Positions 7,980-16,326 of a stretch of 64,000 nt of DNA are shown piece after piece; within the stretch, counting starts at the first letter, position 1; every line of letters starts with the position of its first letter. The notes under the pieces are model-generated. The model had not been told where the DNA came from. It saw only the letters and a program-made list of their open reading frames with translations, and did not search any database. Source of the stretch: SZUA-36 sp963774415 (GTDB taxonomy: Bacteria > Pseudomonadota > Gammaproteobacteria > Xanthomonadales > SZUA-36); contig CAVZEU010000005.1 in assembly GCA_963774415.1 (NCBI GenBank), positions 1-64,000 on the forward strand. The letters run 5' to 3'. The translations under genes were made by a program, and so were the position numbers.

Positions 7980-10262
7980 CTATACATTTATAACCATCTC
8001 GCCCGCCCGCTCCAGGTTCCGGGTGTATTGATTGCGGCCGGCCTGGTACTGCTGCGGCCAGGCCTGGTCGCGGCAACCGAGCTGCGCGGCGGCATGCAGG
8101 GTCCAGTACGGGTCAGCCAGGTGGGGCCTCGCCAGGCAGCAGAGGTCGGCCCGGCCGGCCGCGATGATGCTGTTGACGTGATCCGTTTCGTAGATATTCC
8201 CGACCGCCATCGTCGCCACACCCGCCTCCAGCCTGACCTGGTCGCTCAACGGGGTCTGGAACATGCGCCCGTAGACCGGCTGCGCGTCGGTACTGGTGCC
8301 GCCGGCCGACACGTCGATGATATCGACGCCGGCCGCGGCAAAAGCGCGGGCAATCAGGACTGCGTCGTCCCCGCAGATACCGCCCTCAACCCAGTCGGTG
8401 GCGGAAATTCGCACCGACATCGGTTTATCCTGTGGCCATGCCTCGCGCACGGCCCTGAAGACCTCCAGCGGAAACCGCAGACGGTTCTCGAGGCTGCCGC
8501 CGTACTCGTCATCACGCTGGTTCTTCAGCGGCGTAATGAACGACGACATCAGGTAGCCGTGCGCGTAATGCATCTCCAGCATGTCAAACCCGCAGGCCTC
8601 GGCGCGGCCGGCGGCGGCGACGAAGTTATCACGTACCCGGTCCATATCGGCCCGTGTCATCTCGCGCGGCAATTGGTTTTCCGGGGCCCACCGAATCGGC
8701 GACGGCGCCATGACCTCCCAGGCGCCTTCCTCGAGGGGTTCGTGCGCCCCCTCCCAGAGCAGCTTGGTGGCTCCCTTGGGACCGGAATGACCCAATTGGG
8801 CGCAGATCCTGACACCCTCGTTCCGGTGCACGAAATCCACGATCCTGCGCCAGGCGTCGACATGTGCTTCCGAATAAAGGCCGGCGCAGCCGGGCGTGAT
8901 GCGGCCGTTCGCCGACACACCGAGCATCTCGGTCACAACCAGGCCCGCGCCGCCCTGGGCACGGGCGCCCAGGTGGACCAGGTGAAAGTCGTTCGGTGTC
9001 CCGTCCTCCGCGCTGTACATCGCCATCGGCGAGACCACGACACGGTTGTTCAGCGTCATCCCGCGCAATTGGAAAGGCACGAACATAGGCGGCCGGGCAG
9101 CCGACAGGCCGCCGGCGCGATTGGCAAACCAGTGTTCCATTTGCTCGAGCCACTGCGGGTCGCGCAAACGCAGGTTTTCGTGGCTGACCCGCTGGCTACG
9201 CGTCAGCAGAGCGTAATTGAACTGCATCGGCTCGAGTTGCGTATAGCGCGGCAGGTTTTCGAACCACTGCATCGAATTGCGCGCGGCGCTTTGCAGCCGC
9301 AGCACCTCGAGCGTGCGCTTTTCCCGGTAGTCTTCCAGCGCCTCCTCGACGTCAGTGTTGGAATTGAGCGCCGCAGCGAGATCGATGGCGTCCTCGAAAC
9401 CGAGCCGGGTTCCCGAGCCGATCGAGAAGTGCGCCGTGTGTGCGGCGTCACCGATCAGCACCAGGTTACGGTAATGCCAGCGGCCGCACAGCACCCTCGG
9501 GAAACTGATCCAGGCCGAACCCCGTATGTGTTTGGCGTTGCTCATCAACTCGTGACCGTCGAGATACTCGCTGAACATCGATTCGAGGTAGCGCGAACAT
9601 TCATCCTGGCTCATTTCGCCGAGACCGAGTTCTCTCCACGTGGATTCCTGGCACTCGACGATAAACGTGGACGTGTCCTGGTTGAAACGATAGGCGTGCA
9701 CCCAGATCCAGCCAGCCGCGGTTTCCTTGAAAATGAACGTGAAGGCGTCGAACAGCTTGTGCGTACCCAGCCACAGGAACTTGTTGGGCCGCATGTCGAT
9801 GTCCACGTCCAGGTGTTCCCGGTAGGTCTCTCTGAAACGGCTGTTAATACCATCGGAAGCAATCACCAGGTCGTATTTACTGAACGGTTCAAGGTCGGGC
9901 TCGACCTCTGTTTCGAAGACCAGCTCCACGCCCAGGTCCCGTGCCCTGTCATAAAGGATAGTCAACAGATGCTGCCGTCCGATACCGCAGAATCCATGAC
10001 CGCCGGATGTCATGACTTCACCCTTGAAGTGCACGTCGATGTCATCCCAGTGGATAAAGCCATCGGTAATACGGGCAGCCGACGGCGGGTCGTTCTGCCC
10101 CAGTCCTTCGAGCACGCTGTCGGAAAAAACCACGCCCCAGCCGAACGTGTCGTCAGGACGGTTTCTCTCGAACACGGTGATCTCGTGCTGCGCTGACTGC
10201 AACTTCATTGATATGGCAAAATAAAGCCCGGCGGGGCCGCCCCCGACGCATGCAATCCTCAT
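7980..10262 (-). CDS. bifunctional aromatic-CoA monooxygenase/OYE reductase (salicylyl-CoA 5-hydroxylase or 2-aminobenzoyl-CoA monooxygenase/reductase type)
   Basis: A 760-residue fusion. Residues 1-370 form an FAD-dependent aromatic hydroxylase: GGGPAGLYFAISMK with the dinucleotide GxGxxG-like fold at 7-20, and the second FAD site LVLIGDAAHTAHFSIGSGTR near 270-290. Residues 395-760 form an Old Yellow Enzyme barrel: NRVVVSPMAMYSAEDG, HLGARAQGGAGLV, HYAHGYLMSSF and CCLARPHLADPYW. The same order and length are known for 2-aminobenzoyl-CoA monooxygenase/reductase and for annotated salicylyl-CoA 5-hydroxylase/oxidoreductases; substrate cannot be chosen from sequence. It is the first gene of a minus-strand operon with marR, acyl-CoA dehydrogenase, RidA and OYE genes. 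The CoA ligase expected for the pathway is not in the window. Confidence 0.9.
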   Translation of the reverse strand: MRIACVGGGPAGLYFAISMKLQSAQHEITVFERNRPDDTFGWGVVFSDSVLEGLGQNDPPSAARITDGFIHWDDIDVHFKGEVMTSGGHGFCGIGRQHLLTILYDRARDLGVELVFETEVEPDLEPFSKYDLVIASDGINSRFRETYREHLDVDIDMRPNKFLWLGTHKLFDAFTFIFKETAAGWIWVHAYRFNQDTSTFIVECQESTWRELGLGEMSQDECSRYLESMFSEYLDGHELMSNAKHIRGSAWISFPRVLCGRWHYRNLVLIGDAAHTAHFSIGSGTRLGFEDAIDLAAALNSNTDVEEALEDYREKRTLEVLRLQSAARNSMQWFENLPRYTQLEPMQFNYALLTRSQRVSHENLRLRDPQWLEQMEHWFANRAGGLSAARPPMFVPFQLRGMTLNNRVVVSPMAMYSAEDGTPNDFHLVHLGARAQGGAGLVVTEMLGVSANGRITPGCAGLYSEAHVDAWRRIVDFVHRNEGVRICAQLGHSGPKGATKLLWEGAHEPLEEGAWEVMAPSPIRWAPENQLPREMTRADMDRVRDNFVAAAGRAEACGFDMLEMHYAHGYLMSSFITPLKNQRDDEYGGSLENRLRFPLEVFRAVREAWPQDKPMSVRISATDWVEGGICGDDAVLIARAFAAAGVDIIDVSAGGTSTDAQPVYGRMFQTPLSDQVRLEAGVATMAVGNIYETDHVNSIIAAGRADLCCLARPHLADPYWTLHAAAQLGCRDQAWPQQYQAGRNQYTRNLERAGEMVINV

Positions 10263-10286
10263 AGTTTCCTGGCCCGAGAAAAAACT

Positions 10287-10304
10287 TAGTTTAAGTCTAA
10301 ACTA
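10287..10304. promoter_or_regulatory. candidate MarR operator (perfect palindrome)
   Basis: TAGTTTA-agtc-TAAACTA: 7-bp arms that pair exactly with a 4-bp spacer, centred about 33 bp before the monooxygenase start (10262). It is strikingly AT-rich against the GC-rich surroundings and has the size of a MarR-dimer site. The divergent thioesterase promoter lies on its other side. Confidence 0.65.
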
Positions 10305-10335
10305 TCCGGACGGAAGTGTGAACCCGCAATCTTCT

Positions 10336-10359
10336 CAGGCTCGCTGATGAGCGAGCCTG
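10336..10359. promoter_or_regulatory. perfect 10-bp stem-loop in the divergent promoter region
   Basis: CAGGCTCGCT-gatg-AGCGAGCCTG, with exact arms and a 4-base loop. It lies midway between the divergent starts at 10262 and 10431, so it would fall in one of the two leader RNAs or act as a second protein site. No T-run follows on either strand, which argues against a terminator. Confidence 0.5.
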
Positions 10360-10430
10360 GGCGGCAGGTTCGGAAATTTCACAGGCCAGTATACTTCCAG
10401 ACGCGGATCGATTGAACATAAGGTGAAGTC

Positions 10431-10898
10431 ATGAAGAACAACAACAAGCAGCCGAATTCAGACCACTGCTTTGTCTGCGGCAGAGACAACCCCGCGGGTC
10501 TGTACATGCAGTTTTATGACAACGGTGAAAACGAGGTCGAGAGCCGTTACACCGTCCCGGGCTGTTACCAGAGCTATCCCGGGGTGGTCCACGGCGGGGT
10601 GCTGGCCGCAATGCTGGACGAGGTGGTCGGCCGCGTGGCCATGATCGGCGACCACCATCATTTCATGATGTCGGTCAGGCTCGAGGTGCTCTATCGCCAG
10701 CCGGTGCCCATTGAAACGCCGCTCCACGTCCGCGGCCGGGTCGTGCGCATGCGCGGGAGGCTCGGCAAGGCGCACGGAGAAATCCTGCTCCCGGACGGCA
10801 CCGTCGCCTGCGAAGCGGGCATCACGCTGGCGGACATTCCCGAGAAATTGCTCGACCAGACCCGGCTTGCAGAGCTGGGCTGGCGCGTGGATACCTAG
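10431..10898 (+). CDS. PaaI-family hotdog thioesterase
   Basis: A 155-residue single hotdog-fold protein. Family marks are the N-terminal CFVCGRDNPAGLYMQFYDNG, the catalytic helix stretch VVHGGVLAAMLDEVVGRVA near 45-63, and RLEVLYRQPVPIETPLHVRG. It should hydrolyse an acyl-CoA thioester. It is transcribed away from the aromatic-CoA operon and shares its promoter region, so it may recycle CoA from dead-end or end-product thioesters of that pathway. The CxxC in the N terminus is common in this subgroup. The start is preceded by AAGGTGAAGTC, an acceptable ribosome binding site. Confidence 0.88.
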   Translation: MKNNNKQPNSDHCFVCGRDNPAGLYMQFYDNGENEVESRYTVPGCYQSYPGVVHGGVLAAMLDEVVGRVAMIGDHHHFMMSVRLEVLYRQPVPIETPLHVRGRVVRMRGRLGKAHGEILLPDGTVACEAGITLADIPEKLLDQTRLAELGWRVDT

Positions 10899-10996
10899 GG
10901 CGGGCCAATGGCAAAGGGCGAGTTGTAAATCCCGGCAAGGCTGTATACATGCGACATCTGTCAAAATAGGGCTTTAAATCAGTTTGCTCGAATCAA

Positions 10997-11101
10997 GGGG
11001 ATGGCAGTTACCTGCGTACGGGACACGCTCAAGCCGTCCTGGCCGCTCGGCATCCGCTCCCGGCGGATGCACGGTCCCGCCCACAGGTAACTGCCATCCC
11101 C
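10997..11101. repeat. long inverted repeat with 18-bp perfect arms
   Basis: GGGGATGGCAGTTACCTG at 10997-11014 pairs exactly with 11084-11101. The 69-bp interior has its own hairpins, for example GCATCCG...CGGATGC near 11050-11070. It lies between a forward thioesterase gene and the end of a reverse gene at 11169. The layout resembles a small palindromic mobile element or a structured RNA. The rest of 10899-11168 holds nothing else that I can recognise. Confidence 0.75.
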
Positions 11102-11168
11102 TCCATCCAGCGCGCGAGATTCAACGTATAAACCGAAGCAAGCACCTGTTTCTGGTGCAAGCTGCAGG

Positions 11169-12077
11169 CTAGATCATCCGACCGGGGAAATGCGCGCTGC
11201 AGGCCATGACATGCGTAATCGCCGCGGTGTCATATTCGTCATGCGCGCGGTAGCTCTCGAAATAGTCGTGCAATGCCTGCACCCGGTCCAGCATCTCCCC
11301 GACCGCCTGCAATCCGATGGAGACGCCATAGTTGGTAAAGGCAAACCGCATTGTCGGCAGCCACGGTTCACGGCAGAAATAACCCGCGTTCTGCCACATC
11401 CCGCTGAGCGTGTGCAGGCAGCGGCGCTTCTGCGTCACCGCCCAACCTTCATCCGGGAAGAAATGACTCAGCCACAACATCATTCCCAGACCCAGGTCCT
11501 GCGTGATCCTCAGTTGCGGGTTGTACCGATCGATCAGGGCGCGCATGTCGGCAATTTCCGGCGCCAACGCGTCGGCGTCCAGCAACCGGTACGCGATATA
11601 GCCGTCATAGGCATCCATCGCACCGAGGCCATAACCGGGATAAGGCCCACTCAGGTCCTCCTGCATCTTCCAGATCACACCGTGGCCGGGCACATAGAAA
11701 GGCCGGTGCACCTGGCGCACCAGTTCGATACCCTTTTGCCGATAGCTTTCGTCGTGACGCCCGAGGACCGCGAGCGCATACATCCACATGGCAAGGTAAT
11801 GAAAATACTGACCATCACGGTCGGCCTCCTCGCCGATCCGTATCCCGCGCTCACGGCCCAGCACCGTTTCCACCTCGGCCACCAGCCATTGCGCCTCCTC
11901 CAGCCAGGCCGGCTCTGAAAGTTCTTCGTACAACGAGACTAAAAGGACGACGCCGAAGGCGTCGGTCCACAGGTAGCGCAACCCGTTGGGCCAAATGCCG
12001 TTGGCCTGCATCCATCCGAGTTTTGCCAGCACGTATTCGATGGGCTTTTCCATCAGGGTCACCCGCGGGTCATACAC
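11169..12077 (-). CDS. conserved protein, alpha/alpha-toroid (glycosidase-like) fold suspected
   Basis: A 302-residue protein, rich in aromatic residues, with repeated helical pairs and no signal peptide or membrane segment. Repeated W/Y-rich stretches (LRYLWTDAFGV, YFHYLAMWMYALAVL, GYGLGAMDAYDGY, LGLGMMLWLSHFFPDEGW) recall six-hairpin glycosidase-like or lanthionine-cyclase-like toroids, but I cannot name the family. Its start overlaps the stop of the upstream PCMT-esterase fusion by 8 bp, so the two are translated together and probably work together. Function unknown. Confidence 0.7.
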   Translation of the reverse strand: MYDPRVTLMEKPIEYVLAKLGWMQANGIWPNGLRYLWTDAFGVVLLVSLYEELSEPAWLEEAQWLVAEVETVLGRERGIRIGEEADRDGQYFHYLAMWMYALAVLGRHDESYRQKGIELVRQVHRPFYVPGHGVIWKMQEDLSGPYPGYGLGAMDAYDGYIAYRLLDADALAPEIADMRALIDRYNPQLRITQDLGLGMMLWLSHFFPDEGWAVTQKRRCLHTLSGMWQNAGYFCREPWLPTMRFAFTNYGVSIGLQAVGEMLDRVQALHDYFESYRAHDEYDTAAITHVMACSAHFPGRMI

Positions 12078-14079
12078 CGAACGGGTAAGTATCAGGCATA
12101 CCGGCGAGTTCCTCCGTGCCGAAGGGGTGTACGGCCGTCGTTCTGTCGATCCAGATATATTCGTCGAACTGGCGCGGCAACACGGCCTGGAAGTAATGAC
12201 TCGCCATTTCCGTGTCCGGGCGGTAGATCACGCCGATCGCCCTCTCGAACCGGGGTTTTTCCAGGCCCCGCCGCAGGGCATCCGGGTCGAGACGGTTAAG
12301 CCCGAGCGTGAAACCGGATAAACCGGTCCGGTGGCACAGACGCTCATAGCTATCTTCGATGGACGGCCTGACCTGCATGATCTGCATCAGTCCGTCCCAC
12401 TCGGAGGCCGCCGCCACCGTGCCGCTGTGGGTGCCAAAACCAATGGAGTAGGTCTTATCCGCGCAGGCCTTGCGGCAAAGGTGGCCGATATTGACCTCGC
12501 CGCGGATTGCCATTTCGGTGGCAGCCGCATCGCCAATGTGCGAGTTGTGAGCCCAGACGACCGCCTTGTTGCGGGGCTTGTGGAATTCAAGCAAATTCGT
12601 CAACGTCTCATACATGTAATTGTCACGCAGGTTCCAGGACTCGCGCGAACCGTAATACATGATCCGGTAGTAGCGCTCGGCGTTGGCCACCAGGCGCGCA
12701 TTCTGAACGGCGTCCAGAAAACGCTCGCCGTCGTGCTCAGCGTAAGAACGATGCCGGGCCGACAGATCCGTCAGCATTTTAACGACGTCTTCCTCGCAGC
12801 TCCGGTAGGCCCCGGTCAGTGCCGCCCGGCCATACGTGGCCGGGTCCGCCTGCCACGGCGTCAGGCAGCCGTAGCGCTCTTTCGCCAGGGCCGCGGTTTC
12901 AGGATCTACCTCGTCCAGGTACTCCAGTACCGCCCTGATGGAACTGTACAGGCTGTAAAGATCCAGGCCGTGAAACGCCACGCGTTCCTCGGGCGGTTTT
13001 TCCGCGTTGTGGCGCCGCAGCCAGTCAACGAACTGCTGTACTTCGGTGTTGCGCCACATCCAGGTCGGGAAACGCGCAAACGCGGTCCATTCCGATGGCG
13101 GCGTTTCAAAATGCCGTACGTAATGATCGATACGCGCGGCATCGGGCCAGTCCCCTTCTATGGCGACGAACCTGAAATTCTTGCGCGTAATGAGTTCGCG
13201 GGTAATGCGGGCCCGCATGCGGTAAAACTCGGAGGTTCCGTGGCTGGCTTCGCCGAGCAACACGATTTCGGCATCTCCGATCCGGTCAAGCAGCGGCTCG
13301 AGGTCAGCCGCTTCCAAATCGTCAAAAGGCTCGCAGGCACCGCCGATAGCGTGGGCCAGGCGCTCTTCCGGCAAGACCGCCACCTCCCCCACCCCCCTGG
13401 CTTCGGCCGCCGGCGCTGCCGGCTCCTGCCAGCCCTCTTTTCCAAGCAGCGGAACAAAACGCACGTCCGCAAGGTCCTCCGTGCGGTATTCTTCTTCGGA
13501 AAGGCGGGTGACGCGAACCAACTCCTGGAACCGTTTGTCCTCACCGACCGGTATGACCAGCCGGCCGCCGACCTTGAGCTGGCGCTTGAGCGTCTCCGGA
13601 ACCCGCGGCCCGCCGGCCGTTACCACGATGGCGTCGAACGGCGCCTCCGCGGGCAGCCCCAGGGTGCCGTCGGAGTGGATCACCCTGACATTGTCATAAT
13701 GCAGTTTCTCCAGCACCGACCGCGCTTTCCCGGCGAGTTCCTCAATCCGCTCGATGGTATGGACCTCACCGGCGATTTCCGCCAACACCGCGGCCGCGTA
13801 GCCGGATCCCGTGCCGATTTCCAGTACCTTTTCCCCGCCTTCGAGCGCCAGGCCTTCCGTCATGAAGGCAACGATATAAGGTTGGGATATCGTCTGGCCG
13901 GCCGCAATGGGCAGGGGTGCATCCTCGTATGCGAATTCGCGGATTTCGCGCGGCAAGAACAATTCGCGCGGGACTTTGCGCATGGCTTCCAGCACTTTGG
14001 GGGAACGTACGCCGCGCGCCGCGATCTGCCGATCAACCATCTGGCTTCTTAAAGCGGCGTATTCTGACATCACCCTCAC
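12070..14079 (-). CDS. fusion: protein-L-isoaspartate O-methyltransferase plus erythromycin-esterase-like domain
   Basis: 669 residues with two separate enzymes. Residues 1-215 form a complete PCMT domain: VPRELFLP, the SAM site VLEIGTGSGYAAAVLAE near 85-101, IHSDGTLG, and FDAIVVTAGGPRVPETL near 148. Residues 240-669 form an EreA/EreB-like domain: VLLGEASHGTSEFYRMRA, VAIEGDWPDA, WMWRN, AFHGLDLYSLYSS and AVVWAHNSHIGD, containing the His and Glu residues conserved in that family. PCMT would methylate isoaspartate in damaged proteins. The esterase-like family is mostly of unknown substrate, and macrolide resistance should not be assumed. The gene starts 124 bp or more from the divergent membrane-protein gene and overlaps the next gene by 8 bp. 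Confidence 0.9.
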   Translation of the reverse strand: MRVMSEYAALRSQMVDRQIAARGVRSPKVLEAMRKVPRELFLPREIREFAYEDAPLPIAAGQTISQPYIVAFMTEGLALEGGEKVLEIGTGSGYAAAVLAEIAGEVHTIERIEELAGKARSVLEKLHYDNVRVIHSDGTLGLPAEAPFDAIVVTAGGPRVPETLKRQLKVGGRLVIPVGEDKRFQELVRVTRLSEEEYRTEDLADVRFVPLLGKEGWQEPAAPAAEARGVGEVAVLPEERLAHAIGGACEPFDDLEAADLEPLLDRIGDAEIVLLGEASHGTSEFYRMRARITRELITRKNFRFVAIEGDWPDAARIDHYVRHFETPPSEWTAFARFPTWMWRNTEVQQFVDWLRRHNAEKPPEERVAFHGLDLYSLYSSIRAVLEYLDEVDPETAALAKERYGCLTPWQADPATYGRAALTGAYRSCEEDVVKMLTDLSARHRSYAEHDGERFLDAVQNARLVANAERYYRIMYYGSRESWNLRDNYMYETLTNLLEFHKPRNKAVVWAHNSHIGDAAATEMAIRGEVNIGHLCRKACADKTYSIGFGTHSGTVAAASEWDGLMQIMQVRPSIEDSYERLCHRTGLSGFTLGLNRLDPDALRRGLEKPRFERAIGVIYRPDTEMASHYFQAVLPRQFDEYIWIDRTTAVHPFGTEELAGMPDTYPFGV

Positions 14080-14250
14080 TCCTCAACGCGAAAAAGCGGT
14101 CGGCAAGCAGTTGTGTCTACTGCTTAATTTCGAGTCGTTGCCCATTAAAATCAACCCCGGGCGACCGGCAAGGCCTATAATCCGGGGCAGTCCCGGCCCC
14201 CTGTGCGCAACCGGGTGTCCCCACCATCTCGGCCCGGAGCGATACCGATA

Positions 14251-14850
14251 ATGAACAGCCAAACCCGTCTCGACGAAATTCTCGAACGCCTGCAAGCGGC
14301 TCAAGACGAATTCCACGAGGAATTGGACCGCCTGCTGGAAGAAAAGCGCGAACAATTCCAGTACAGCCTGCGCCGGGGACGCGTTGTTTTCGAGGCGGGG
14401 ATCAGACGCTGGCACAAGGAGCACCGTACCGGGCTGTGGCGATATCTGAGCAAGGCGCCCGTCGGTTTCATCCTGTCGGCACCGATCATCTACGCGATGG
14501 TCATTCCGCTGGTGCTGCTGGACCTGTCGGTCACGCTGTACCAACACGTCTGCTTCCGTATCTACGGCATTCCCCGCGTCAGCCGCCGGGCGCACGTGGT
14601 CATCGACCGCCACCATCTGGGCTACCTCAATGCGATCGAAAAATTCAACTGCGTTTACTGCGGTTACGGCAATGGCGTGATCGAATACGCCCGCGAAGTT
14701 TCGGCCCGCACCGAGCAGTACTGGTGCCCGATCAAGCATGCCCGCCGCACAAAAGACCCCCATCACCGGGCAGAGCGGTTTCAGGACTACGGCGATGCCG
14801 CCGCCTGGCGGGCAGGCCTCAAGGCCCTGAGAAAGGACTGGGACGCATAG
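14251..14850 (+). CDS. conserved inner-membrane protein with a CxxC pair
   Basis: A 199-residue protein if read from the ATG at 14251, which I prefer over an upstream one at 14203 because the preceding sequence there is not protein-like. Residues 1-45 are a charged coiled-coil-like helix (LDEILERLQAAQDEFHEELD). Two hydrophobic segments follow near 60-95. The C-terminal part has NCVYCGYGNGVIEYAREVS and a later Cys in YWCPIKHARR, a possible metal-binding or redox set. I have seen this pattern as an uncharacterised proteobacterial family but know of no function. The HAD phosphatase follows 77 bp downstream on the same strand. Confidence 0.7.
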   Translation: MNSQTRLDEILERLQAAQDEFHEELDRLLEEKREQFQYSLRRGRVVFEAGIRRWHKEHRTGLWRYLSKAPVGFILSAPIIYAMVIPLVLLDLSVTLYQHVCFRIYGIPRVSRRAHVVIDRHHLGYLNAIEKFNCVYCGYGNGVIEYAREVSARTEQYWCPIKHARRTKDPHHRAERFQDYGDAAAWRAGLKALRKDWDA

Positions 14851-14927
14851 CCTGGTCACGCTGGCCCGCGAGACATCGGGCGCGGCGGATGATATATATA
14901 CGGCCCGGACAAAAGCGCTGTTTTCAT

Positions 14928-15644
14928 ATGTCTCGATCTAACGAAGCCGTGACCGCCGACGCGATCCTCTGGGATTTTGACGGCACGCTGGCTGACTCGG
15001 CGGCCAAAAACATTACGATAACCCGGCAGATCCTGGAAAAGGTCGCGCCCGAACTGACGGGTGACAACCTGCCCCGCTGGCTGCGCAGCGTAGCGGATTA
15101 CCAGCGCGCCATTCACAATACCGAGAATTGGCGGGATCTGTACCGCGAGTTCTTCGATATGACCGAGGCGGATATCCGCACGGCCGGGCCCATGTGGCAG
15201 ACCTACCAGGACCAGGACGACACCGACGTCCGTTTGTTCGAAGGGGTTCTGGAAACCATCGCGAAGCTCGCCGACCGACCGCTGGGCGTCAGCTCCGCAA
15301 ATTCGTCGAAAAATATCAGGCGCGTACTCGCGGAGCACGGCATCGAAGATGCATTCCGCTCGATCGTCGGCTACGAAAGATTCTCTCCCGACAGGCAAAA
15401 ACCCGCGGCTGATCCGGGGCTCGAGTGCCTGCGCGGGGTTCTGCCAGAGGTGCGGGGCAAGACCATCCTTTACGTTGGCGACCACGTCGCCGACGTCATC
15501 TTTGCCAGAAACATCGGTGCCCGGCTGCACCCTTCCTGCCGCGTGATTTCGGTGATTGTCACCTACAGCGGCGCCGAGCCCGGCAGCTGGCGCCAGCAAC
15601 CAGACCGGGTCATATCGCACCCCGGTGAACTACTGGAGCTGTAA
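14928..15644 (+). CDS. HAD-superfamily hydrolase (phosphoglycolate-phosphatase-like)
   Basis: 238 residues from the ATG at 14928; the frame is open upstream, but the HAD fold begins here. Motif I is DFDGTLADS (residues 14-22), motif II is around GVSSANSSKNI, motif III is the Lys of RQKPAADPGL, and motif IV is YVGDHVADVIFARN. A helical cap lies between motifs I and II. These residues predict a Mg-dependent phosphatase acting on a small phosphorylated metabolite. The length and cap suit the Gph/PGMB type. Context does not reveal the substrate. Confidence 0.85.
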   Translation: MSRSNEAVTADAILWDFDGTLADSAAKNITITRQILEKVAPELTGDNLPRWLRSVADYQRAIHNTENWRDLYREFFDMTEADIRTAGPMWQTYQDQDDTDVRLFEGVLETIAKLADRPLGVSSANSSKNIRRVLAEHGIEDAFRSIVGYERFSPDRQKPAADPGLECLRGVLPEVRGKTILYVGDHVADVIFARNIGARLHPSCRVISVIVTYSGAEPGSWRQQPDRVISHPGELLEL

Positions 15645-15645
15645 G

Positions 15646-15667
15646 GCCCGCCCCGGCAACGGCGGGC
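15646..15667 (+). terminator. weak stem-loop after the HAD gene
   Basis: GCCCGCC (15646-15652) pairs with GGCGGGC (15661-15667) across an 8-base loop just after the stop codon. Only a broken T-run (TTGTTTG) follows, so termination efficiency is doubtful. Confidence 0.35.
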
Positions 15668-15739
15668 GCGGGAGCTTGTTTGTGCCGCAAAGTCCGGTAC
15701 CATTGTTTCTGAGCGCCCAACAAGGGACGGCCACAGGCC

Positions 15740-16177
15740 ATGTCAAAACAAAAACCGCACAAGTCGTTCGGCTTCATCGATTTCCTGTGGCGTTGGCTCG
15801 CCGCGCTCGTACTCGTGCTGGCGAGCTACAATCCGGCCGGCTTTTCCTATTTCCACTGGGTCAGGCACGCACTGTCCGCCGGCGGTCTCGAAGCCATTCA
15901 CTTCTTTGCGGCGGTGGTCCTGCTGATCGGATGGACGATCTTCCTGATCGCAACCGCCCGCAGCCTCGGACTGCTGGGCACCGTGCTGGGCGCGGCCCTG
16001 GTCGGCACGGCATTGTGGGTGCTGACGGATATCGGGGTGATCCGTGCACACTCGACGACGGCCTTCACCTGGCTGGTATTGATTGCAACCTCCGTGTTGC
16101 TGGCCATCGGTTTGTCTTGGGCGCACGTCTGGCGGCGTCTCAGCGGCCAACTCGAGGTGGATGAGACGGACGATTAG
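15740..16177 (+). CDS. small integral membrane protein (DUF6524-like)
   Basis: A 145-residue protein with four hydrophobic helices, at about 18-38, 55-75, 80-100 and 108-130, and a short acidic C-terminal tail. The sequence YNPAGFSYFHW and a central IHFFAAVVLLIGWTIF resemble a family of small proteobacterial membrane proteins that I recall as DUF6524; I have no functional information for it. It is flanked by a HAD phosphatase gene and the TonB-receptor gene, both on the same strand, but an AT-rich promoter region separates it from the latter. Confidence 0.75.
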   Translation: MSKQKPHKSFGFIDFLWRWLAALVLVLASYNPAGFSYFHWVRHALSAGGLEAIHFFAAVVLLIGWTIFLIATARSLGLLGTVLGAALVGTALWVLTDIGVIRAHSTTAFTWLVLIATSVLLAIGLSWAHVWRRLSGQLEVDETDD

Positions 16178-16212
16178 GCGCCGGACGGGCCTCCCCCTGG
16201 CCTGAATCCCCT

Positions 16213-16231
16213 TGAAATTTATTCAATTTCA
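16213..16231. promoter_or_regulatory. candidate operator before the TonB receptor
   Basis: TGAAATT-tattc-AATTTCA, perfect 7-bp arms with a 5-bp spacer, in the AT-rich 16200-16310 stretch that must hold the receptor promoter. The start codon at 16327 is preceded by a GGGGAG ribosome binding site. Confidence 0.45.
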
Positions 16232-16326
16232 TGATTCGTCATATTGATAATTTGTGCGAAATGATTCTTAATACACCCTGCAACCGCGTTTTTTAATAAT
16301 TTTTTAACAGACGGTGGGGAGATCTC

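Noticed and set aside
7644..10196. 850-codon open frame on the plus strand
   Set aside because: It is antisense to the monooxygenase/OYE fusion and MarR genes, which have clear family motifs; composition is that of a GC-rich shadow frame.
10997..11101. CRISPR array or integron attC
   Set aside because: Only one inverted pair, no regular direct repeats or spacers, and no integrase or cas gene nearby.
12070..14079. Macrolide resistance gene
   Set aside because: The EreA-like domain is fused to PCMT and belongs to a broad family of mostly unknown substrate, so resistance cannot be inferred.
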